Assembly: GCA_005879255.1 (NCBI GenBank) | Contig: VBKY01000039.1 | Location: 1 to 56,222, forward strand | Length of the DNA stretch: 56,222 nt | From: Deltaproteobacteria bacterium | Lineage (GTDB): Bacteria > Desulfobacterota_B > Binatia > UBA9968 | Direction of reading: 5' to 3' | Shown: positions 1 to 7,943 of the stretch, piece by piece | Layout of the letters: each line of letters begins with the position of its first letter | Position numbering within the stretch: position 1 is the stretch's first letter | Position numbers and translations under genes: made by a program | The notes under the pieces: generated by a model | What the model saw: the letters and a program-made list of their open reading frames with translations, nothing else | Database searches by the model: none | What the model was told of the DNA's origin: nothing

Positions 1-2
1 AA

Positions 3-1097
3 GCCAACCGCCTGGGTCTGCCGGTCACCTGCCATTGTCTCGACGTGTTTCTCGCCGCGGAAGCGGGATTTGCAGGCGTTGAACACCACTGGGCGCCGGG
101 TATGACTTCCATCGGTGACGTGAAAAAGCGCTGGGAGATTCACGAGCGGCGTATGACCGGCAAAATCAACACCGCCGACCTTTCGTACTTCTACGAGCCG
201 GAAAATTTCGACAAGATCGTCAAAGCGATGGTTGAGAAGAACGTCAGCTGGTCTCCCACCATCGCCACGTGGTATCGACCGCTGTCACCGAGTGTCGCGC
301 GCTTCAAGGAGCGCGAGCTGTCGATTCTCGACAGGAAGGAAGCACAGTACTTGCCGGGCGTGCTCCGCGAACAAGCGCTCGGACAATACGAGAGGTACGC
401 CAAGTTTCCGCCCGAACGCCTGAACAACGCGCGCGAAGGCTACAAGAAAATCGCGGATCTTATCCGGCGCTTTGTTCAGGCAGGGGGCATCATCCGCGCC
501 GGCTCCGACCCCAATAACGGTTTGCCGGGACTCGGCGTCCATCAGGAGCTGGTGATGTTCGTCGAAGCGGGGCTGGCGCCGATGCAGGCGCTCCAGGCCG
601 CGACCATCAACGTCGCCAAGGCATTCCGCAAGGAGAAAGACTTCGGCACCGTCGAGCCCGGCAAAATCGCCGACTTGATCGCCGTCGACGGCGATCCATT
701 GAAAGACATATGGGCGACGCAAAACGTCAAACTAGTCGTGCTCGGCGGCAAGATCGTCGATCAAGAATTTCACGCAAATCATAAGAATCCGATTCCCGCC
801 ATCCGTGCATGGCGCGCGACGCCGCAGGAAATCGAGATCGCGCCGCGTTCGCTGGTTCAGGGCGCGGGCGCTACGACAGTGAAAATCACCGCGCGCCGCG
901 GTTTCGATCGTTTCCACAAAGCGACCTTGGCCGGCAAGGAACTGGAAACCCGATTCATCAGCTCGAGCGAGCTGGAAGCGACCATTCCGCCGCAAATGAC
1001 CAAAGCCGTCGGCACCTATCCGATCGTGGTGGTGGGTCAAGGCGATTTTGCGTCGAAGTCTGCGCCGGCGTATTTTATCGTCACATTCAAGCGATAG
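3..1097 (+). CDS. Amidohydrolase family protein, 3' part (5' end outside window)
   Basis: The frame is open to the left edge, so the N-terminal metal-binding HxH strand lies outside the window. What remains is the C-terminal part of a metal-dependent amidohydrolase of the imidazolonepropionase/prolidase-like type. Visible are a CHCLD strand near the start, GVEHH, the late GSDPNNG motif holding the catalytic/metal Asp, and the closing hallmark GTVEPGKIADLIAVDGDPL of the composite beta-sandwich. About 100 residues follow that hallmark; they look like an extra Ig/IPT-like beta domain (PQEIEIAPRSLV to YFIVTF), which is unusual for the family. An SBP gene starts 12 bp downstream, so the two are probably co-transcribed and could act on the same compound. 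The substrate cannot be told from the sequence. Confidence 0.85.
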   Translation, partial: ANRLGLPVTCHCLDVFLAAEAGFAGVEHHWAPGMTSIGDVKKRWEIHERRMTGKINTADLSYFYEPENFDKIVKAMVEKNVSWSPTIATWYRPLSPSVARFKERELSILDRKEAQYLPGVLREQALGQYERYAKFPPERLNNAREGYKKIADLIRRFVQAGGIIRAGSDPNNGLPGLGVHQELVMFVEAGLAPMQALQAATINVAKAFRKEKDFGTVEPGKIADLIAVDGDPLKDIWATQNVKLVVLGGKIVDQEFHANHKNPIPAIRAWRATPQEIEIAPRSLVQGAGATTVKITARRGFDRFHKATLAGKELETRFISSSELEATIPPQMTKAVGTYPIVVVGQGDFASKSAPAYFIVTFKR

Positions 1098-1109
1098 GAG
1101 AGGCACGCC

Positions 1110-2117
1110 ATGCAGAGACTACTGAAACAGATTCTTACCGGGCTCGCGATTGTTTTGTGGCTTTGCGAGACGGCCGGCGCGCAAACCGATACCATCCGTG
1201 TCGTATATTATCCACCGTGGAACATCAGCAAGCTGCCGATGTACCTCGCGCGCGATATGGGAATCTTCGATCGCAACGGTTTGAAAATCGCCTGGACGGA
1301 TCCCGGCTCCAACGCCAAATCGGTGGCCGCGTTGAAAAAGGGCGACGCCGACATCGCCGTGGTGAGCTCCAATCAAGCTATTGTAAACATGGCGACGGGC
1401 GGCACGCCGATGACTTTCGTCGGCAACACGGGCTACAATTATTCCGTTTTTCTCGCCGCGGCTTCGATCAAAAGCGCCGCGGAATTAAAAGGCAAAAAGA
1501 TCGGCACGTCCCCGCCCGGTGAAACTCCTGACCAGTTGACCCGTGTGGCGTTGCGCAGACTCGGCATTGATCCCGAGAAGGACGTGACACTGGTGCCGTT
1601 CGACGAAGAACGCAACACCGATCGAGTGAACAGTCTCCTCACCGGGCAGGTCTCAGGTATGATGGTCACTGCAAATACAGTTTATGATCTGGAAAAAGCC
1701 GGCCAGATCGACCGCTTAAACAAACTCACCGATAACAGGCAATTGAAAATCTTCGCCGGCGGCGGCGCGGACTACGCGGTGGCGACGTCATTTCTAAAAA
1801 ATCGCCGCGACGACGTGAAGAAATTCATGGCCGGGATCTGCGAAGGCATCGCTGTGGCACGAAAAGACAAAGCAAAAGCTTTGGCGTTTGTCGCCAAGAG
1901 CGGGCGAGACCTGGAGCCTGCTAAGATCGAGTATCTCTATAAGCTCTACATCACCGAGGTCATTCCGGCGCGACCGCATCTAAAAATCGAAGGGATCGAG
2001 CTTGGCATCCAGATGGCTGGATTGATGACTCCTTCGGCAGGAGCACTGAAGGCGCAAGAAATAGTCGACGCGACCCTAGTGCCGGAGCTTGAAAAAGAAG
2101 GCCGCTGCAATTTCTAG
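1110..2117 (+). CDS. ABC-type substrate-binding protein, NMT1/THI5-like
   Basis: 335 residues. The N-terminal signal peptide is a hydrophobic core after MQRLLKQ with cleavage probably after AGAQ. The mature protein is a periplasmic binding protein type II of the NMT1/THI5/SsuA group: the opening strand RVVYYPPWNISKLPMYLA, then GIFDRNGL, the LKGKKIG strand near residue 130, and a C-terminal lobe. It would capture a small organic ligand in the periplasm. The ATG follows AGGAGAGG by a few bases and lies 12 bp after the amidohydrolase stop. No permease or ATPase gene is nearby, so its transporter partner, if any, is encoded elsewhere. The ligand is unknown. Confidence 0.9.
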   Translation: MQRLLKQILTGLAIVLWLCETAGAQTDTIRVVYYPPWNISKLPMYLARDMGIFDRNGLKIAWTDPGSNAKSVAALKKGDADIAVVSSNQAIVNMATGGTPMTFVGNTGYNYSVFLAAASIKSAAELKGKKIGTSPPGETPDQLTRVALRRLGIDPEKDVTLVPFDEERNTDRVNSLLTGQVSGMMVTANTVYDLEKAGQIDRLNKLTDNRQLKIFAGGGADYAVATSFLKNRRDDVKKFMAGICEGIAVARKDKAKALAFVAKSGRDLEPAKIEYLYKLYITEVIPARPHLKIEGIELGIQMAGLMTPSAGALKAQEIVDATLVPELEKEGRCNF

Positions 2118-2264
2118 AACCAGCTATCAACGCGCGCCTGCAGATTATTTGCCGGCGCGTCTAAAGGATTGTGCAAAGGATTCAGACTTGCCTAACTCTA
2201 CTAACTCGCTTTCCGCATCTCGCTGGCCAATATTTCGTTGACCAGCGACCGAGCGATATTGAGC

Positions 2265-2318
2265 GTTCAAATCGTTCCAGCCGTTGAATCGCTTCGCTCC
2301 GTTCCAATCGTTTTACGG
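2265..2318. repeat. Degenerate 9-nt tandem repeats (GTTCCANNN type)
   Basis: Six consecutive nonamers are visible: gttcaaatc, gttccagcc, gttgaatcg, cttcgctcc, gttccaatc, gttttacgg. The period is exactly nine bases with a conserved GTTC start and variable last three bases. It lies in the 527-bp gap between the SBP gene and the LigD polymerase gene. Similar arrays occur near 5168, 28504, 44542 and 47604. Confidence 0.6.
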
Positions 2319-2342
2319 CCGTGTTCGTGGAGCGTGATCGTG

Positions 2343-2481
2343 TCTTAACAGGTTGTTGAAAAAGGTTCGGAATGCTTCGAGCCTCAGCATGAACGGAAAA
2401 TCGTCAATGATATCAAAACCCCTCCGTTCGTCCTGAGCCCGTCGAAGGACTCCGAGAGAGTTTTTCAACAGCCTGTTAAGA
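2343..2481. repeat. 139-bp MITE-like inverted-repeat element
   Basis: Terminal inverted repeats of 21 bp with one mismatch: tcttaacaggttgttgaaaaa at 2343-2363, and its complement at 2461-2481. The interior contains ccgttcgtcctgagcccg, a motif I recognise as common in intergenic repeats of uncultured deltaproteobacterial-type genomes. There is no coding capacity. This looks like a non-autonomous palindromic element, and it may also act as a transcription terminator or mRNA stem. Confidence 0.65.
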
Positions 2482-2644
2482 ATCAACCCGAGATTTTGCA
2501 CCTAACGAAATCGCGATGAGCTTTCGCGGCTCGGCGCCCATTCTCTGTGATCTTCGCTAGAAACTCGGCGCCCCTATCCCGACCTGCCCTATCAAATGTT
2601 AAGCTGTAAAGGGGCTGGCCAATGCTGAGCGTTAGCCTGATTCA

Positions 2645-3949
2645 GTGATGAAGGATGACACAGCCGAGATTCTGTCGATCGAGGGACGCGAGGTCCGGGT
2701 GACCCACCCCGAGAAGCCGTATTTTTCCAAGCAGACGAAGCTCTCGAAACTAGATCTCGTGCGCTACTATCTGTCGGTCGCGCCGGGCGCTCTCGCTGGA
2801 ATCCGGGATCGTCCGCTGGTTCTCAAGCGCTTCGTCGACGGTGCCGAAGGCCAGGCGTTCTATCAGAAACGGGCGCCCGCCGAGCGGCCCTCGTGGTTGC
2901 GAACCGTCACGCTGTCATTCCCTTCGGGCCGCAAAGCGGAGGAGATCGTCGTCGATGACGCAGCGGGGCTCGCGTGGATCGTGAATCTGGGCTGCATCGA
3001 GCTCCATCCACATCCCGTGCGCTCCGGCGATCTTGAGCACCCCGACGAGTTGCGCGTCGATCTCGATCCAGGTCCTGGCGTCGCTTGGGAGGACGTGCGC
3101 CGTGTTGCTCTCGAGGTGAAATCGTTTCTCGAGGAGATGGGGCTTCATGGCTGGCCCAAGACGAGCGGTTCACGGGGAATGCACGTGAATGTGCGGCTCG
3201 AACAGCGCTGGACGTTCGTCGAGGTGCGCCGCGCCGCACTCGCGTTATCACGCGCAGTCGAGCGGCGTGCACCGGCCCTGGCCAGCTCGAAGTGGTGGAA
3301 GGAGGAGCGTCACGGCGTGTTCCTCGACTACAACCAGAACGCCAAGGACCGCACGACCTGCTCTGCCTATTCCGTGCGCCCGCTTCCCGACGGCCGTGTG
3401 TCCACGCCACTTCACTGGCATGAGGTCCCCGACTGCGACCCGGCCGACTTCACCGTGCTCACGGTTCCCAAGCGCTTCGCGGAGTTCGGCGATCCGCACA
3501 CCGGCATCGACGCCGCACCCGGTTCGCTCGAAAAGCTGCTGGAGCTCGCGGCGGAAGACGAGGCTGCAGGTCTCGGCGACGCACCCTGGCCTCCACATTT
3601 TCGTAAGATGGAGGGCGAAGCACCGCGCGTGGCCCCTTCGCGCGCCCGCTCCGCGGTGAAGAAACCCACCGCGAAGAAGCCACGGACCAGGGCGCCGCTT
3701 CTGGTGGTCGCGAACTCTCCGGACAAAGAAGCGGCCCTCGCCGGTCTCGAAAGGTGGAAGAACAAACACCCCGAAGTGGCCACGCTTCTCGCCGTGGATG
3801 ACGTGCTGATCGATTCCATGCGCGGCAGGTCGTCCACCTGGACCCGCATCCGAGTGAACCTGCGAAATGTGCCCGAAGAGTCGCGCCCGCCGCAAGAAAC
3901 CCCCGACCCTGATGAGGATCCAACGCGTGAATGGCGTAACCGAAGGTAA
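2645..3949 (+). CDS. ligD: LigD-type polymerase/primase (NHEJ polymerase domain)
   Basis: 434 residues. The first ~310 match the LigD polymerase domain (archaeo-eukaryotic primase fold) used in bacterial non-homologous end joining. The metal-binding pair DLDPGPG (Asp139, Asp141), the SGSRGMHV nucleotide-binding stretch near 174-181 and the third acidic residue in GVFLDYNQNAKDR (Asp228) are all present, so it should be active. After about residue 330 comes a basic linker (KKPTAKKPRTR) and an unassigned ~70-residue C-terminal region. The ligase module of classical LigD is a separate convergent gene downstream, and no 3'-phosphoesterase domain is fused. No Ku gene is in the window. Start is ATG; an ATG two codons later is possible. 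Confidence 0.9.
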   Translation: MMKDDTAEILSIEGREVRVTHPEKPYFSKQTKLSKLDLVRYYLSVAPGALAGIRDRPLVLKRFVDGAEGQAFYQKRAPAERPSWLRTVTLSFPSGRKAEEIVVDDAAGLAWIVNLGCIELHPHPVRSGDLEHPDELRVDLDPGPGVAWEDVRRVALEVKSFLEEMGLHGWPKTSGSRGMHVNVRLEQRWTFVEVRRAALALSRAVERRAPALASSKWWKEERHGVFLDYNQNAKDRTTCSAYSVRPLPDGRVSTPLHWHEVPDCDPADFTVLTVPKRFAEFGDPHTGIDAAPGSLEKLLELAAEDEAAGLGDAPWPPHFRKMEGEAPRVAPSRARSAVKKPTAKKPRTRAPLLVVANSPDKEAALAGLERWKNKHPEVATLLAVDDVLIDSMRGRSSTWTRIRVNLRNVPEESRPPQETPDPDEDPTREWRNRR

Positions 3950-3952
3950 GAG

Positions 3953-4028
3953 TTCAAGGTTCAAAAGTTCAAAGTTCAAGGTGGGGAACGGGGGAAACGT
4001 TGAACACGGAACATTGAACGTTTGAACT
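3953..4028. repeat. GTTCAA short tandem repeats forming an inverted array
   Basis: Four GTTCAA units with 7-8-nt spacing (3955-3990) are followed by three TTGAAC units (to 4028), so the transcript can fold back on itself. The array fills the gap between the convergent polymerase and ligase genes and may serve as a bidirectional terminator-like structure. Confidence 0.55.
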
Positions 4029-4046
4029 GGCTCGCGCTAGCGAGAC

Positions 4047-5135
4047 TCAGCGATCGCCGGCGAAAATCACCGCCAGCTCGTGTGGTGGAACGACTTCGAG
4101 CTGGTCATACGTGCAGTCGCTCGGCTTCTTGTCCGTGCGCCACCGGCGAAACTGCGCTGTGTGACGGAAGCGGCTACCCTGCATGTGGTCGTAAGCGACT
4201 TCGACGACCAGTTCGGGACGTAGCGGCTCCCAAGACAAGTCCTTGCCCTGGCTCCAACGGCTCTGGCCCCCGGGCATGCGATGCTCGGCTTCTCCGCTCG
4301 CTGGTGCATGCTCGGCCCAATCTTTCCAAGGGTGAGAGGCCAGAGCATTCTTGCGGTATGGAGCGAGGAATTCTACCAGCTCGCGCTGCTTCTTTTCCGT
4401 GAAGCTCGCGCAGACGCCGACATGCTGCAGCGCGCCGGAGTGGTCGAAAAGGCCGAGCAGGAGTGAGCCAACAGCCGTGCGCTCACCTTTTTTGTGCCAG
4501 CGAAAGCCGGCAACGACACAATCGCACTCGCGCTCGTGCTTGATCTTGAGCATCATGCGCTTATTGGGTTCGTAGGTTCCCGAAACCGGCTTGGCGATGA
4601 CGCCGTCGAGACCAGCGCCCTCGAAGCGACGAAACCAGTCCGCCGCTATGCTTGATTCGCTGGTTGCGGGCGTGAGGTGTATCGGTGGCGCAGCAGATGA
4701 AAGCAGCGATTCCAATATTCGTCGACGACCTTGGAACGCCGTGCCCCGCAGGTCTCGGTCTCCTTCGCTGATCAGATCGAAAAACACGATCGATGCCGGG
4801 ATTTCTTGTGCAAGAAGCTTCACCCGCGACGCAGCGGGATGGATGCGGAGCTGCAGGGCATCGAAGTCGAGCGCGCCGTCCCTTGCGACAACGATTTCGC
4901 CGTCAAGCACGCAACGGGTGGGCAACTGCGAGCGGAGCGGCTCGAGCAGTTCCGGAAAGTAGCGGTTCAGCGATTTTTCGTCGCGACTCTGGATCAGGAT
5001 CTCGTCCCCGTCGCGAAACACCAGGGCACGAAACCCATCCCATTTTGGTTCGTAGATCCATGTTCCGCCTCCCGGTAATTCGCTGACCCGCTTGGCGAGC
5101 ATCGGCAAAACTGGCGGGTTCACTGGAAGATGCAT
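4047..5135 (-). CDS. ATP-dependent DNA ligase (LigD-type ligase)
   Basis: 362 residues, the usual size of a stand-alone LigD ligase module. Motif I is EPKWDGFR with nucleophile Lys31, which takes the AMP. Motif III DGEIV, motif IV GLDGVIAKP, and motif V MLKIKHERECDC follow in order, then an OB-fold domain (VGSLLLGLFD, VGVCASF). All key residues are intact. It would seal ends processed by the polymerase encoded just downstream on the other strand. In many bacteria these two activities are fused in one LigD; here they are separate and convergent. Confidence 0.93.
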   Translation of the reverse strand: MHLPVNPPVLPMLAKRVSELPGGGTWIYEPKWDGFRALVFRDGDEILIQSRDEKSLNRYFPELLEPLRSQLPTRCVLDGEIVVARDGALDFDALQLRIHPAASRVKLLAQEIPASIVFFDLISEGDRDLRGTAFQGRRRILESLLSSAAPPIHLTPATSESSIAADWFRRFEGAGLDGVIAKPVSGTYEPNKRMMLKIKHERECDCVVAGFRWHKKGERTAVGSLLLGLFDHSGALQHVGVCASFTEKKQRELVEFLAPYRKNALASHPWKDWAEHAPASGEAEHRMPGGQSRWSQGKDLSWEPLRPELVVEVAYDHMQGSRFRHTAQFRRWRTDKKPSDCTYDQLEVVPPHELAVIFAGDR

Positions 5136-5167
5136 ACCTGAGTCTTATACTGCACAAATTAGCGAGG

Positions 5168-5270
5168 TGTTCCAATCGTTCCAAACGTTCGCCGGCAAGC
5201 GGCAGTTCAAAAGTTCAATGTTCAAAGTTCAAGGTAAACGATCGTTAAGAATTTTACTGGTTCAAATCGT
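5168..5270. repeat. Mixed GTTCCANNN / GTTCAA short tandem repeats
   Basis: Starts as nonamers (gttccaatc, gttccaaac, gttcgccgg). At 5205-5235 it becomes tightly spaced GTTCAA units, then two more units near 5260. It lies upstream of the ligase gene in a 536-bp region without a recognisable gene. Confidence 0.5.
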
Positions 5271-5394
5271 TCATACAAATAGGCATGAGGTAACAGGCAA
5301 CAGTCAGAACATGAGCGTTCAAGGCGTTCAAACCATCTACGAGTTAACTGGTTCCAGTCGTGCCGAAGCTTACCTGTAACTTCCCAAATACTCC

Positions 5395-5592
5395 GATCCT
5401 GTCAGCCGATTGACTGCGAAAAGGCTTCGCAGAGGTGGTACTCTGGGTCTACCCAAGACAGGATCGTTGTTTATGGGGCTTATACGGAAGCCGTTTTCAG
5501 AGGCCGGAGCGGTAAAATACCCACGTTGGCGATTCCCAGATCTTCGGAATCGCGTGCTGAAAACGTGGGCTGTGCTTCGAGTGCCTAAGCAC
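5395..5592. other. Non-coding region with several competing hairpins
   Basis: No recognisable protein is encoded between the ligase and GST genes. Visible stems: cgatcctgtc (5395-5404) with gacaggatcg (5455-5464); ctgcgaa with ttcgcag (about 5415-5433); cccacgtt (5520-5527) with aacgtggg (5562-5569), enclosing gcgattcc (5529-5536) with ggaatcgc (5546-5553). A mutually exclusive alternative is cgttttcag (5492-5500) with ctgaaaacg (5557-5565). It could be a structured RNA, an attenuator or a decayed element. Confidence 0.35.
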
Positions 5593-5671
5593 GAGGCATC
5601 TGGAAGCGCCTGCTCGGGAGCGTTATGGACACGCATGACCTAATGTTCGACCGATTGAAAGACTCTACTCA

Positions 5672-6391
5672 CTACTCGTCCAGCTCCGGGTAGTGGCGAA
5701 AAATGCCTTCCTGATTGAAAGGTATCCGCCGCTCGGAGCTGAGATAAGAGAAGAGTCGAGGTCTGGCGGAGACGCTATCGTGGAGTGCGACCACGCGTCG
5801 ATACTTGGGTTCAAGTCGCGCCATCGCGCGTGGAAACGCGTAGCGCAGGCCGGCAATCATCTGAAACATCGAGAGATCGACGTAGGAAACTTTTTTGCCC
5901 AAAAGATATTCCGTTCCTGTGGGATTACGCTTCAGTATTCGCTCAAAGTAGCCGAGGTACTTCGGCATGCGCTCGGCTGTGAAATCGGCGGCGCGTCGTT
6001 TGGCTTCGGCTTTCTGCTCTTCGTAATAAAGGCCGCCTCCTATCGGATGGTGTGTATCGTGGACCTCGGAAACCCAGTCGGCGATCGTCAATTGCAGCTG
6101 ATGTGCCCAGAGGCGACTCGGTTCGGTTTTCGGAACGAGACTCAGTCGTGGGCCTAGATAGAGCAAGATATTGGCCGTTTGCGCGATCAGCAGCTTGCCC
6201 GCTTTGAGGAATGGCGGCGCAAACGGCGGGCGTGCAATCGATCGGTTTTCCATGAAGCGCGTCATTGCGGCCATGCCGCGTTTCGCCGCACGGGCGACGT
6301 CGACATAGTCCGCATCGGCGTCCTCCAGCGCAAGACGAACAAATTCGCCGCGGCCTTGAATGGACGGCCAATAGTAAAGCTCGTAACGCAT
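5672..6391 (-). CDS. Glutathione S-transferase family protein
   Basis: 239 residues. The N-terminal thioredoxin-like domain begins MRYELYYWPSIQGRGEF, with a catalytic-type Tyr at position 6 or 7. It includes the PPFAPPFLK cis-proline loop and the glutathione-gamma-Glu-contacting QTANILLYLG. The all-helical C-terminal domain contains LLGKKVSYVDLSMFQM, the N-capping-box region. The overall pattern resembles the sigma/pi-like eukaryotic-style class more than beta-class bacterial GSTs. It should conjugate or isomerise electrophiles with glutathione in the cytoplasm. It stands alone, downstream of the SBP gene on the same strand but separated by a palindromic repeat. Confidence 0.85.
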   Translation of the reverse strand: MRYELYYWPSIQGRGEFVRLALEDADADYVDVARAAKRGMAAMTRFMENRSIARPPFAPPFLKAGKLLIAQTANILLYLGPRLSLVPKTEPSRLWAHQLQLTIADWVSEVHDTHHPIGGGLYYEEQKAEAKRRAADFTAERMPKYLGYFERILKRNPTGTEYLLGKKVSYVDLSMFQMIAGLRYAFPRAMARLEPKYRRVVALHDSVSARPRLFSYLSSERRIPFNQEGIFRHYPELDE

Positions 6392-6442
6392 CTTGGTGCT
6401 CCTTGAAATTCAGTTACGTGGCAACAGCATTCGACAATGCTG

Positions 6443-6470
6443 GTAGGGGCACGGCATGCCGTGCCCCTAC
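6443..6470. repeat. GTAGGGGC REP-like palindrome
   Basis: A perfect 28-nt palindrome beginning gtaggggcacggca and ending with its exact complement. The same outer arms (GTAGGGGC and GCCCCTAC) recur at 32968-32996 and 46430-46491, and in part at 42671-42697, so this is a dispersed family. Confidence 0.75.
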
Positions 6471-6542
6471 ACCCATCATCCCACGCTCCCCGCGTGGCTC
6501 GTTGAAGAATACTTTCGTCCACCAGACCGTCCCCAGACTCAG

Positions 6543-7664
6543 TTACTTGAGAATTTTCCGGGCAAACTCGCCGGCGGGTTCGCGCCATTCTGTGATGATG
6601 TCTTCACCGTAGAACCTGACTTTCTCGAACTCTTCCGGGGACGTCACATCTTTTGCGGCAGGCGTGTGAAACTTCGCCAGCCATTTGGTATCGACGTCGA
6701 AGCGGCGACTTCCTTGGGTGAGCGCCCGCCCGTAAAGGTCCTGGCCCTCCTTGCCGAGGAGCCAGTTGATATAGACCTTCGTCGCGTTTGGATGCGGCGT
6801 GTTTTTCATCACTGCGACTGTGCCGAAGCCGTTACTGCCGCCCATACCTTCCTTGATGGAGCTCAATACTTTGATAGGCAGGCCGCCTTTGATGTAGGGA
6901 TCGACGAAGCGTTGCGCCAATCCCAGCGCGACCGCGAGAGTGCCCTTGGCCAATCCCACCGCGAGCTGCTGGCCGTCGCGGTGGATGAATAGATTCTGAT
7001 CGGCGAGTCTTTGCAAGAATTCTTTTCCTTTTGCTCTCATCAAATAGCCCCAGAGTCCCTGGCCCGCGCTCGGAATGCGCGGCTCGAACATACCGATTTT
7101 ACCTTTCCACTTTGGACTCAAAAGATCATCGTACGAGTTAATTTCACCCGGTTTGACCAAATCGGAATTGTAAAAAGGAGGCACCGAGAAGTCGGCGGAG
7201 AATGAATAAATGAAGCGATTGGTCTTAACGTCCTCCCACATATGGCCGCCCCACCACTGGCGCGGATCTTTAACCTCCGGAAGAATCATATATTCACTGA
7301 ACGGCGCAAGCATGTTCTCGTTCCTGAGCGGCTCCAAAGTCCCCGAGCCGCCGTGAAGAACGTCGAAGTAGCGGACTCCGGCTTTAAACTCGGCCATTGC
7401 TTTCCCGGCATTCTGCGGGCCGGGCGCCGAGATAAGTTCCAATTCAAGACCAAATCTGTTCTCGAAAGTATCTTTATACTGTTTTCTCAGCACCGCCGTT
7501 GGCGGGCCGCCGGCGACGACTTTGCTTTCCTTCTTTGCGGCTTCGACGATCTTTTTCCAATCCTCTGGTGCTTCTGCCGCTAGTGCGTTGCTGGCAAGCA
7601 ACAACGCAATGACGATCAGCAAGCCCGGCGCTTGAGTTCTGCCAAATATTCCTCTTCTGAACAT
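6543..7664 (-). CDS. Extracellular solute-binding protein, family 1 (iron/thiamine/polyamine type)
   Basis: 373 residues from the chosen ATG. A frame-open extension to 7697 exists, but 7664 is preceded by TGAGGAGAAG at the right distance and opens directly on a signal peptide (FGRTQAPGLLIVIALLLASNALAAEA). The mature part starts WKKIVEAAKKESKVV, then the lobe-1 strand and the hinge typical of the AfuA/PotD-like type II fold, including SPKWKGKIGM, which is near-universal in this group. The ending KFHTPAAKDVTSPEEF is common in soil homologues. Related proteins bind ferric ion or small organic anions; the ligand here cannot be named. No permease or ATPase gene adjoins it. Confidence 0.88.
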   Translation of the reverse strand: MFRRGIFGRTQAPGLLIVIALLLASNALAAEAPEDWKKIVEAAKKESKVVAGGPPTAVLRKQYKDTFENRFGLELELISAPGPQNAGKAMAEFKAGVRYFDVLHGGSGTLEPLRNENMLAPFSEYMILPEVKDPRQWWGGHMWEDVKTNRFIYSFSADFSVPPFYNSDLVKPGEINSYDDLLSPKWKGKIGMFEPRIPSAGQGLWGYLMRAKGKEFLQRLADQNLFIHRDGQQLAVGLAKGTLAVALGLAQRFVDPYIKGGLPIKVLSSIKEGMGGSNGFGTVAVMKNTPHPNATKVYINWLLGKEGQDLYGRALTQGSRRFDVDTKWLAKFHTPAAKDVTSPEEFEKVRFYGEDIITEWREPAGEFARKILK

Positions 7665-7943
7665 TAGATGCTTCTCCTCAATATTCCAGCCATTCACGCC
7701 GATGGTTTTATCTCGACTAGATGGAGGACAGCAAGTCTGGCCCGGTTAATTTAGAACACCAAACGTATTCCACAAGGCTCGGAAAACGAGATGGATCGAG
7801 TCAAAGGACCTAAACTCAGTCCCGCAGGGGGGCAAAGATCGACTGGAACTAGGATCCCTTGCGTTAGTTTGCAACGGTTGGCATGGGACCACGCGAGTGA
7901 TAGACGTATTGGCAGGTCGAGGGCGGGGCAAAGAGAACGCCTG

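Noticed and set aside
2907..3979. Several long minus-strand frames across the LigD polymerase gene
   Set aside because: They overlap a clear catalytic protein on the plus strand, are rich in Arg/Gly/Ala and have no motifs or ribosome-binding sites; the high GC explains them.
5370..5643. Overlapping frames of 77-88 codons on both strands
   Set aside because: They coincide with strong hairpins, have no ribosome-binding site and resemble no family.
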